Shown piece by piece: positions 1-5,554 of a stretch of 9,237 bases of DNA. The DNA is from CAG-791 sp002394525. Lineage in GTDB: Bacteria; Bacillota; Clostridia; Lachnospirales; Lachnospiraceae. Position 1 is the first letter of the stretch; every line of letters starts with the position of its first letter. Location of the stretch: contig CAMNFJ010000120.1 in assembly GCA_946536955.1 (NCBI GenBank), positions 1-9,237 on the forward strand, given 5' to 3'. Position numbers and translations under genes: made by a program. The notes under the pieces were generated by a model that was not told the origin of the DNA, did no database searches, and worked only from the letters and a program-made list of their open reading frames with translations.

Positions 1-3
1 TCC

Positions 4-798
4 TCACGGCTGGACCTGGCGGCGGAGGCCGGCCAGCTCGCCGTAGATGGCGTCGTTGAGGACCTTGATATAGGTGCCCTTCATGCCGGAGGACCTGGAT
101 TCGATGACGCCGGCCGATTCAAATTTGCGCAGGGCGTTGACGACGACACTTCTGGTGATGCCGGCCTTGTCGGCGATCTTGCTGGCGACAAGGATTCCCT
201 CGACGCCGTCCAGTTCCTCGAAGATATGGATGATGGCGTGCATCTCGGTGTAGCTGAGCGTGCCGATGGCTGACTTGACGACTGCGATCTTGCGGTTTTC
301 CTCCGCCGTCTCCTCGGAGACAGCCCGGAGCATCTCCAGGCCGACCACTGTGGTTCCGTACTCGGAGAGGATGATATCGTCTATATCAAAATGTTCTCCG
401 TCCTTGTAGATAAAGACCGTGCCGAGCCGCTCTCCCGCGACTTCGATCGGCAGTACGATGCCCATCAGATCGCTGTCCGTGTTGGAGAGAAAGCCCAGAG
501 TCCTCAGGCTGACATTTTCATGGGTGGAGAGCACGTCCAGGAGTCTGGCGTTCAGTTCGGGATCCACGAAGGTCCCCACCTCCTCGACGATCAGTCCACG
601 GGCCGTGTCCACAGAGCTGCACTCGCCCACTCCCAGGACCTTTCCCTTTTTGCTGATCACAAGGATATGGGCGTGCAGGATCTCGCTCATGACCCTGCAG
701 ATGTCGTTGAAGACGACCTTGCCTGTATCATTGTTATGGATCAGTTTCTCAATTTTTCTGGTATTATCCAGCAAAACGACATTGTTTGATGTCTGCAT
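4..798 (-). CDS. codY: GTP-sensing global transcriptional regulator CodY
   Basis: Complete 264-residue gene, close to the usual 255-265 for CodY. CodY is a cytoplasmic dimeric repressor that in Firmicutes binds DNA when GTP and branched-chain amino acids are plentiful, controlling amino acid biosynthesis, transport and virulence genes. The N-terminal half (about 1-160) is the GAF-like effector domain. It contains the family segments GERLGT (122-127) and SEYGTTVVGLEMLR (145-158). The C-terminal half is the winged HTH, with LSYTEMHAIIHIFEELDG (181-198) and the recognition region ASKIADKAGITRSVVVNALRK (205-225) followed by ESAGVIESRS and GMKGTYIKVLN. The HTH is strongly conserved, while the effector domain is more diverged from the Bacillus protein as I remember it. 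The ATG is set by AGGAG at 805-809, six bases upstream. It is the last gene seen of the rel-to-codY cluster, 210 nt after topA. Its stop lies at the window edge, so anything following is unseen. Confidence 0.96.
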   Translation of the reverse strand: MQTSNNVVLLDNTRKIEKLIHNNDTGKVVFNDICRVMSEILHAHILVISKKGKVLGVGECSSVDTARGLIVEEVGTFVDPELNARLLDVLSTHENVSLRTLGFLSNTDSDLMGIVLPIEVAGERLGTVFIYKDGEHFDIDDIILSEYGTTVVGLEMLRAVSEETAEENRKIAVVKSAIGTLSYTEMHAIIHIFEELDGVEGILVASKIADKAGITRSVVVNALRKFESAGVIESRSSGMKGTYIKVLNDAIYGELAGLRRQVQP

Positions 799-1008
799 CT
801 GTCTCTCCTCTGTAGGGCCGCGCGGGAATCATAAAGGGATCCGGGTGCGGCGCCGTAATATATTGGTTCGGCCGGTCGTGGGGCGTGACCGGAAATTGCA
901 TTGTGGACAGCTTCCTCCCGGATCCTCAGGCAGGTCTCCCGTGCGGGGCCTGACTGTTTTTTCAAAAAGATCCGGTTCAAGACTCGCTTTGCTCCGGGAT
1001 CAGCCGGA
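799..1008 (-). other. Structured topA-codY intergenic region, possible RNA element
   Basis: This 210-nt gap between topA and codY is rich in inverted repeats. A 9-bp perfect pair lies at 837-845 and 917-925. Nested inside it is a 6-bp hairpin (872-877 with 887-892, 9-nt loop). Next to it is an imperfect GC-rich hairpin (931-940 with 945-952). A 7-bp pair at 969-975 and 1004-1010 reaches the topA stop codon. The 7-mer GATCCGG or its complement is present four times. On the codY-proximal side there are AT-rich stretches (TATATT near 857-862, TATGAT near 827-832), but neither has a recognisable -35 at proper spacing, so a codY promoter is not called. No known riboswitch or T-box features were recognised. 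The region may be a structured 3' UTR or leader, but no RNA family is assigned. Confidence 0.4.
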
Positions 1009-1010
1009 TC
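964..1010 (-). terminator. Possible weak terminator/attenuator at end of topA
   Basis: On the minus strand GATCCGG (1010-1004), overlapping the topA stop codon, can pair perfectly with CCGGATC (975-969), and this is followed directly by TTTTT (968-964). The loop is long (28 nt) and the U-tract short and interrupted by GAAAAAA, so this is at best a weak or partial terminator. If real it would reduce read-through from topA into codY. Confidence 0.3.
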
Positions 1011-3168
1011 ACTCCTCGGGATCCCGGCGGTCCTGGACATATCCGCACTCCTTGTCGGCGCAGACCAGGCGGTTTCCTTTTTCCACCATCAGGCCGCCGC
1101 AGCGCGGACATTTCTGAGCGGACGGCTTCTGCCAGACCATGAAATCGCACTCGGGATTTCCCATGCATCCGTAGTAGCGTCTGCCCTTTTTGGACATGCG
1201 GACGATGATATCCCTGCCGCACTTGGGGCACTGGACCCCGATCTTTTCATAGTAGGGCTTGGTGTTGTGACATTCGGGAAAGCCCGGGCAGGCCAGGAAC
1301 TTTCCGTGGGGGCCGTATTTGATGACCATGTGGCGGCCGCAGTTTTCGCAGATCTCCTCGGTCTCCTCATCCGCGATCTGGACCTTCTCCAGGTCCTTTT
1401 CCGCCTGGAGGACGGCCTCGTGCAGGTCGGGATAGAAGTTCTCGATGACGGTCTTCCAGCGGACCTGGCCGTCGGCGATGCCGTCGAGCAGGCCTTCCAT
1501 GTTGGCCGTAAAGGAGGGATCCACGATGGTCGGAAAGGCCTTTTTCATAATGTCATTGACGACGGTCCCCAGCTCGGTCATGTAGAGGTTTTTTTCCTCC
1601 TTGACGATATAGCGTCTGGCCAGGATCGTCGTGATGGTCGGCGCGTAGGTGCTGGGCCTGCCGATGCCCTGCTCCTCGAGAGCCCTGACCAGGGAGGCCT
1701 CCGTGTAATGGGGCGCGGGCTGGGTGAAGTGCTGCCTGGGATCAAACATTTCCAGGATCACCCTGCTGGTCTCCTCCAGGCCCTTGCCCAGAACGGGACT
1801 CTTCTCCTCCTCATCCTCGTTGTAGACCTTCTGGTAGCCTTCAAAGAGAAGTCTGGATGCCGAGACGGTAAAGATCTGGTCCGGGATCCGGTCCTGTCCG
1901 GCGGCAGCGGATCCTGTCCGCTCCGGCGCAGTCCCTGTGATGCGGACCTGGGTCGTCTCGTATCTGGCGGGAGTCATGCGGCTGGCCACAAAGCGCTTCC
2001 AGATCAGCTGGTAGAGGCGGAACTGCTCCCTGGAGAGGGAGTCCTTGATGGCCGCGGGCAGGCGGGTGACATCCGTGGGGCGGATGGCTTCGTGGGCGTC
2101 CTGGACCTTGCCGGCCTTTTTCTCCTCGCCCGGGCGCTGCAGGACGTAGTCACCGCCGTAGCTGTCCTCGATAAAGGCGGCTGCGGAGGCCTGGGCCTCG
2201 TCGGAGATGCGCACGCTGTCCGTTCTCAGATAGGTGATCAGGGCGACCGTTCCCTGGCCCTTTACCTCGACGCCCTCGTAGAGCTGCTGGGCGACCCGCA
2301 TGGTCTTCTGGGTGGAGAAGTTGAGGACCTTGCTGGCCTCCTGCTGGAGCGTGGAGGTCGTGAAGGGCAGGGGCTGTTTCCTGGTCCTCTCGGACCGGCG
2401 GATCTCCCGGATGGAAAAGGATCCTCCCTCCAGTCCCCGGGTGATCCTCAGGGCATCCTCCTGTTTTTTCAGGTCGACCCGGACCGGCTTGCCGTCCCCC
2501 CCGATCTCGCCGTAATAATGGGCCGTCAGGGGCTTTTTGCTGCCCTCGACATCGAGGACTGCGTCCAGGGTCCAGTATTCCTCTGGTATGAAGGAGTCGA
2601 TCTCGTCCTCCCGGTCCCCGATCATGCGCAGGGCAACGGACTGGACCCGGCCCGCGGACAGGCCTCTCTTGACCTTCTCCCACAGAAGGGGAGAAATCTC
2701 GTAGCCGACCATGCGGTCCAGGATGCGGCGGGTCTGCTGGGCGTCGACCAGGGCCATATCGATCTCCCTGGCGTTTTTGAGCGATTCCGTGACCGCCTTT
2801 TTCGTGATCTCGTTGAAGGTGATCCTGGAAACCTGCTTGTCCGTGGCCTCATCGAGCTTGAGCGCGGCCTTGAGGTGCCAGGAGATCGCTTCGCCCTCCC
2901 GGTCAGGGTCCGTTGCCAGATAGATGCGGTCCGCCTTTTTGACCAGCTTGCGCAGGCCCGCCAGGAGCTCTCCCTTGCCGCGGATCGTAATGTATTTGGG
3001 CTCATAATCATGTTCGATATCGATGCCCATCTTGCTCTTGGGGAGGTCGCGGACATGTCCGTTGGACGCCGCCACCTCATAAGAGGTCCCCAGAAACTTC
3101 TTGATCGTCTTCACCTTGGCGGGTGACTCCACGATCACCAGATTTTGTTTTTTTCGACTTGCTGCCAT
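1009..3168 (-). CDS. topA: DNA topoisomerase I (type IA)
   Basis: Complete 719-residue protein, normal for Firmicutes TopA. It relaxes negative supercoils by passing one strand through a transient single-strand break, keeping superhelicity in balance behind RNA polymerase. The Toprim domain opens with VIVESPAKVKTI (11-22, catalytic Glu14) and carries the metal-binding DPDREGEA (87-94). The strand-cleaving tyrosine is Tyr313 in ITYLRTDS (311-318). GIGRPSTYAPTI (501-512) is another family hallmark. Three C-terminal zinc ribbons follow: Cys607/610/627/633, Cys647/650/668/674 and Cys687/690/703/708. An alanine-, glycine- and arginine-rich stretch at about 411-431 looks like an insertion relative to Bacillus TopA. 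The ATG is fixed by the Toprim start. The nearest ribosome site, AAAGGA at 3184-3189, is 15 nt away, a long spacing that suggests modest initiation. The gene starts 80 nt after hemZ and precedes codY. Confidence 0.98.
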   Translation of the reverse strand: MAASRKKQNLVIVESPAKVKTIKKFLGTSYEVAASNGHVRDLPKSKMGIDIEHDYEPKYITIRGKGELLAGLRKLVKKADRIYLATDPDREGEAISWHLKAALKLDEATDKQVSRITFNEITKKAVTESLKNAREIDMALVDAQQTRRILDRMVGYEISPLLWEKVKRGLSAGRVQSVALRMIGDREDEIDSFIPEEYWTLDAVLDVEGSKKPLTAHYYGEIGGDGKPVRVDLKKQEDALRITRGLEGGSFSIREIRRSERTRKQPLPFTTSTLQQEASKVLNFSTQKTMRVAQQLYEGVEVKGQGTVALITYLRTDSVRISDEAQASAAAFIEDSYGGDYVLQRPGEEKKAGKVQDAHEAIRPTDVTRLPAAIKDSLSREQFRLYQLIWKRFVASRMTPARYETTQVRITGTAPERTGSAAAGQDRIPDQIFTVSASRLLFEGYQKVYNEDEEEKSPVLGKGLEETSRVILEMFDPRQHFTQPAPHYTEASLVRALEEQGIGRPSTYAPTITTILARRYIVKEEKNLYMTELGTVVNDIMKKAFPTIVDPSFTANMEGLLDGIADGQVRWKTVIENFYPDLHEAVLQAEKDLEKVQIADEETEEICENCGRHMVIKYGPHGKFLACPGFPECHNTKPYYEKIGVQCPKCGRDIIVRMSKKGRRYYGCMGNPECDFMVWQKPSAQKCPRCGGLMVEKGNRLVCADKECGYVQDRRDPEE

Positions 3169-3199
3169 ATATCGTCTACCGGTTCCTTTGTTCTGAATT

Positions 3200-3223
3200 C
3201 AGGGCCCGGTCCCGGGTCCCCTG
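3200..3223 (-). repeat. GC-rich imperfect dyad in hemZ-topA gap
   Basis: An imperfect 24-base palindrome lies between hemZ and topA: CAGG pairs with CCTG on the outside and CCCGG with CCGGG on the inside, with small mismatched or bulged positions. On the minus strand it is followed by AATTCAGAAC rather than a U-tract, so it is not an intrinsic terminator. It could stabilise or mark processing of the transcript, or simply reflect GC-rich composition. Confidence 0.35.
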
Positions 3224-3248
3224 CACACAGTCCTCGGCCGGACCCGTC

Positions 3249-4724
3249 TCAGGATCCGATCCCCAGCCTGTGCTTTCTTTCGATCATCTCGTCAATAGTT
3301 TCTATATAGGTCGCGACATCCTTGCAGTTGTCGCTTCTCTCGATCCTGCCCCCCGGGAAGACAGCCTTGGAGATGCTGCCGGCCCCCAGGGCCAGGATGG
3401 ACTGTTTTTCTTCCATGATCAGGATGTTGTAGATCCCCGCCCTGCCCGGCCGGGCATATCCGACATTTTCCAGGTTGCCGGATATATTTTTCTGCCGGTA
3501 GAGGTAGTAGGGATCCATGCCCATGCGGGCGGCCGCCTCCATTGCGAGGTCCATGCAGCCGTCCGTGTTCCGGATGGAGGAAAAGCCTTTTTCTTCAATA
3601 TATTTCTGCATGCGGGAGCCCCGCTTGAGGGCCAGGGAATGGACGGTCAGACTGTCGGGAGCCAGCTTTTCAATCTCCTGCAGGGTCCGGGCAACATCCT
3701 CCTCCGTCTCCTCGGGCAGGCCCAGGATGATATCCATATTGATGTTGTCGAAGCCGGCCCGGCGGCAGAGGGCAAAGGCATCCCGGACCTGCTGCACCGT
3801 GTGCATGCGGCCGATCAGGCGCAGGGTCTCCTCCTTCATGGTCTGGGGGTTGACGCTGATCCTGGTGACGCCATGGGCGCGGATGACATCCAGCTTTTCC
3901 GCCGTGATGCTGTCCGGCCGGCCCGCCTCGATGGTGAACTCCTGGATGCCCTCCATGGGGAAGCAGTCCTCCAGCATGGAAAACAGTCTCTCCAGCTGGA
4001 CAGGCTCCAGGGTCGTCGGCGTCCCGCCCCCGATATAGACCGTGTCCAGGATCCGGCCCCGCATCAGTCCGGAGGCGTCCTTCATCTCTTTTTCCAGGGC
4101 GTCCAGGTAGAGGTCCACCCGGTCCTTCCACAGGGCCAGGTTAAAGGAGGGGAAGGAGCAGTAGAGGCAGGTCGTGGGGCAGAAGGGAATGCCGATATAG
4201 AGGCTGTATCCGTTCTCGTAGTGGATGTCCGCCAGGATCTCCCGCTCCCTCTGCGCGATCTGCGCGGCCAGAAGGGCCTTGTCCTCGCTGACCAGGTGGT
4301 CCCGCATCATGGCGTCCGCCGCCTGCCGCACAGACTCTCCCTCCAGCAGAGACTGCATGGCGATCTTGGTCGGCCTGATCCCGATCAGCTCCCCCCAGGG
4401 AAGGGTCCGGCCCTCCCGGTCCGCCAGCATCCCGTAGATGAGGTGCTTGACCGCGGTCTTGAGGGCGGGGCTTTTCTGTGTATAAGGGATGTCCCCCTCA
4501 GCCTGAGCCGACCTTGTGCCGGTCCCGTCGCAGAAGGAGACCGTCACCTCCGTATCCGCAAAAACCACCCTCAGAAAAGGCTCTTTGGAGATCTGCTGGT
4601 ATTTTCGGTTACCGGCGGCATCCGCCTCGGTCAGGACCTTGACGTCCTCCTGCGGATAAAAAGCCTTTAGCAGAGAGTGGATCTCATATCTGTATAGTTC
4701 AATGTTTTCGATTGCTGTGATCAT
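3249..4724 (-). CDS. hemZ: Oxygen-independent coproporphyrinogen III oxidase, HemZ type (radical SAM)
   Basis: A 491-residue radical SAM enzyme of the HemN/HemZ group. By family it converts coproporphyrinogen III to protoporphyrinogen IX by oxidative decarboxylation without oxygen, using a 4Fe-4S cluster and S-adenosylmethionine. Cluster ligands are Cys182, Cys186 and Cys189 in FCPTTCLYC (181-189). The glycine-rich YIGGGTPT (230-237) contacts SAM. VNPQTM (291-296) and DIILGLPEET (331-340) follow, and the HemZ-specific end has PYYLYRQKNISGNLENVGYA (405-424). The first 170 residues form the extra N-terminal domain that separates HemZ (about 490 residues) from HemN. The chosen ATG gives MITAIENIELYRYEI, resembling other HemZ N-termini, with AGGAG 12 nt upstream. 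An in-frame ATG at 4829 would add 35 unlikely Arg/His/Cys-rich residues. Annotated relatives are often just 'coproporphyrinogen dehydrogenase HemZ'. No other haem gene is in view, so the actual substrate is unproven. Confidence 0.93.
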   Translation of the reverse strand: MITAIENIELYRYEIHSLLKAFYPQEDVKVLTEADAAGNRKYQQISKEPFLRVVFADTEVTVSFCDGTGTRSAQAEGDIPYTQKSPALKTAVKHLIYGMLADREGRTLPWGELIGIRPTKIAMQSLLEGESVRQAADAMMRDHLVSEDKALLAAQIAQREREILADIHYENGYSLYIGIPFCPTTCLYCSFPSFNLALWKDRVDLYLDALEKEMKDASGLMRGRILDTVYIGGGTPTTLEPVQLERLFSMLEDCFPMEGIQEFTIEAGRPDSITAEKLDVIRAHGVTRISVNPQTMKEETLRLIGRMHTVQQVRDAFALCRRAGFDNINMDIILGLPEETEEDVARTLQEIEKLAPDSLTVHSLALKRGSRMQKYIEEKGFSSIRNTDGCMDLAMEAAARMGMDPYYLYRQKNISGNLENVGYARPGRAGIYNILIMEEKQSILALGAGSISKAVFPGGRIERSDNCKDVATYIETIDEMIERKHRLGIGS

Positions 4725-4736
4725 GTGATGTGCGTG

Positions 4737-4742
4737 CTCCTG
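4737..4742 (-). promoter_or_regulatory. hemZ ribosome binding site
   Basis: CAGGAG on the minus strand, 12 nt before the chosen hemZ ATG (4722-4724). It supports the internal start over the longer frame beginning at 4829. A second purine-rich GGAGG lies further upstream inside the hairpin at 4746-4762. Confidence 0.55.
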
Positions 4743-4745
4743 TGT

Positions 4746-4762
4746 CCGCCTCCTGCAGGCGG
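4746..4762 (-). repeat. Small hairpin just upstream of hemZ RBS
   Basis: CCGCCT and AGGCGG form a perfect 6-bp stem around the 5-nt loop GCAGG. Its 3' side includes GGAGG, a Shine-Dalgarno-like run that would be partly buried in the stem. The stem lies only four nucleotides upstream of the hemZ ribosome binding site, so it could influence initiation. This is a structural inference only. Confidence 0.4.
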
Positions 4763-4805
4763 ATGATCTCCCGTTGAACCAGGCACACCGGCGCATTGCG
4801 GGGCC

Positions 4806-4829
4806 GTGCCGGGACCCGATGCCCGGCAC
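4806..4829 (-). repeat. 8-bp perfect inverted repeat in hydrolase-hemZ gap
   Basis: GTGCCGGG and CCCGGCAC (4806-4813 and 4822-4829) form a perfect GC-rich 8-bp stem with an 8-nt loop, 10 nt after the hydrolase stop codon. On the minus strand it is followed by GGCCCCGC, so no U-tract and no intrinsic terminator. The position behind a stop codon fits a 3'-end stabilising or RNA-processing hairpin inside a polycistronic transcript. Confidence 0.45.
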
Positions 4830-4839
4830 AGTCTGTCTG

Positions 4840-5487
4840 TCAGGCCCTTACGAACCAGTTGTGCTTTTTTTCATAACCGATCGTCGTCTCCGCGCCGTGG
4901 CCGGAAAAGACGGTCGTGTCATCGGGAAGGGTATAGAGTCTGGTCCGGATCGATTCCGCCAGTGTCGGCCCGTCCCCTGTGGGCAGGTCGGACCGGCCGA
5001 TGGACCCCTCGAAGAGGGTATCGCCGCTGATCAGGATATGTCCGTCCTCTATATAATAGGCGCAGCTTCCCTCGGTATGTCCGGGCGTAAAGATGGTCTG
5101 CATGGTGATGCCCGCAACAGTCACCATCTCCCCGTCCTCCAGATAATGGTCCGGCTCCACCGTGCAGGGACGGCGGATGGAGGCCGACTGGTTGAGATCA
5201 GGGGACTCGCAAAGCCGCTTTTCGTGGATGCAGGCGTAAACAGGGGCCCCGGTCTTTTTGCGGAGGGCCTCCAGTCCCAGAATATGATCAAAATGGGCAT
5301 GGGTCAGGAGGATGGCCTTGACCTGCAGCCCTCTCTTCTCGAGCTCCTCGTAGAGCCTGTCGCCGAGATCCGCGGGGTCAAATACGACCGTCTCTGTGTT
5401 CCCCTCCCTGTAGAGGAAATAAAAGTTGGTCTGCACCATGCCGACCACAAAGCAGTTGACCTTGATCGTTGCCTGTGCCTTGTCCAT
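4840..5487 (-). CDS. Metallo-beta-lactamase-fold hydrolase (glyoxalase II-like)
   Basis: A 215-residue single-domain cytoplasmic protein of the metallo-beta-lactamase superfamily, in the small glyoxalase II-like group. The metal ligands are visible: THAHFDH (62-68, giving His63, His65, Asp67, His68), His137 in TPGHTEGS, Asp156 in SGDTLFEGSIGRSDLP, and His197 in SGHGAETTIGYEK. The protein ends in NWFVRA, as in related proteins ending NPFVR. Family members usually hydrolyse thioesters such as S-lactoylglutathione or related thiol conjugates, but the true substrate is unknown and many clostridia lack glutathione. The ATG at 5485-5487 is chosen because AAAGGA (5496-5501) sits 8 nt upstream. The longer frame from 5619 would overlap the end of rel and adds a composition unlike the rest. 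A hydrolase of this type between rel and hemZ is, from memory, a recurrent clostridial arrangement. Confidence 0.92.
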   Translation of the reverse strand: MDKAQATIKVNCFVVGMVQTNFYFLYREGNTETVVFDPADLGDRLYEELEKRGLQVKAILLTHAHFDHILGLEALRKKTGAPVYACIHEKRLCESPDLNQSASIRRPCTVEPDHYLEDGEMVTVAGITMQTIFTPGHTEGSCAYYIEDGHILISGDTLFEGSIGRSDLPTGDGPTLAESIRTRLYTLPDDTTVFSGHGAETTIGYEKKHNWFVRA

Positions 5488-5495
5488 AAATCCTG

Positions 5496-5501
5496 TCCTT
5501 T
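5496..5501 (-). promoter_or_regulatory. RBS deciding the hydrolase start
   Basis: AAAGGA on the minus strand lies 8 nt before the ATG at 5485-5487. No comparable purine run precedes the alternative in-frame ATG at 5619, which lies inside the 3' end of rel. Confidence 0.6.
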
Positions 5502-5509
5502 CTAAATTC

Positions 5510-5523
5510 CCGGGAGCTCCCGG
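5510..5523 (-). repeat. 14-bp perfect palindrome in rel-hydrolase gap
   Basis: CCGGGAGCTCCCGG is a perfect 14-base palindrome midway in the 67-nt gap between rel and the hydrolase, about 9 nt before the hydrolase ribosome site. It can fold as a 5-bp stem with an AGCT loop, or pair instead with the CCCGGG at 5531-5536. The minus strand continues GAATTTAG without a U-tract, so a terminator is unlikely. A DNA-binding site or an mRNA hairpin is possible. Confidence 0.45.
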
Positions 5524-5554
5524 ATCCCTGCCCGGGTGCCATTCCGGGCCGGCC

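Noticed and set aside
931..962. Terminator-like hairpin plus TTTTTT on the plus strand
   Set aside because: There is no plus-strand gene for it to end. On the minus strand no U-tract follows the hairpin, so it is kept only as part of the structured gap.
957..975. CodY-box-like AT dyad upstream of codY, for autoregulation
   Set aside because: Best alignment to AATTTTCWGAAAATT has about five mismatches and lies inside a T-run/A-run dyad, so it is not distinguishable from chance.
741..1040. 99-codon minus-strand frame spanning the topA-codY gap
   Set aside because: It overlaps the ends of both flanking genes in another frame and resembles no family. The gap looks better explained by inverted repeats than by coding.
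901..3126. 741-codon plus-strand open frame opposite topA
   Set aside because: It is fully antisense to an unmistakable TopA with all catalytic motifs. Long antisense frames are expected in GC-rich genes that rarely use TTA, CTA and TCA codons. Its product is low-complexity (Leu, Gly, Asp, Val) and matches no family I recognise.
3123..4670. 515-codon plus-strand open frame opposite hemZ
   Set aside because: Antisense shadow of a real radical SAM gene. No plausible ribosome site or domain motif, and it exists because of codon bias.
4725..4829. N-terminal extension of hemZ (start at 4829)
   Set aside because: The extra 35 residues include hairpin-forming DNA and unusual Cys/Arg/His composition. 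The internal ATG gives a typical HemZ start.
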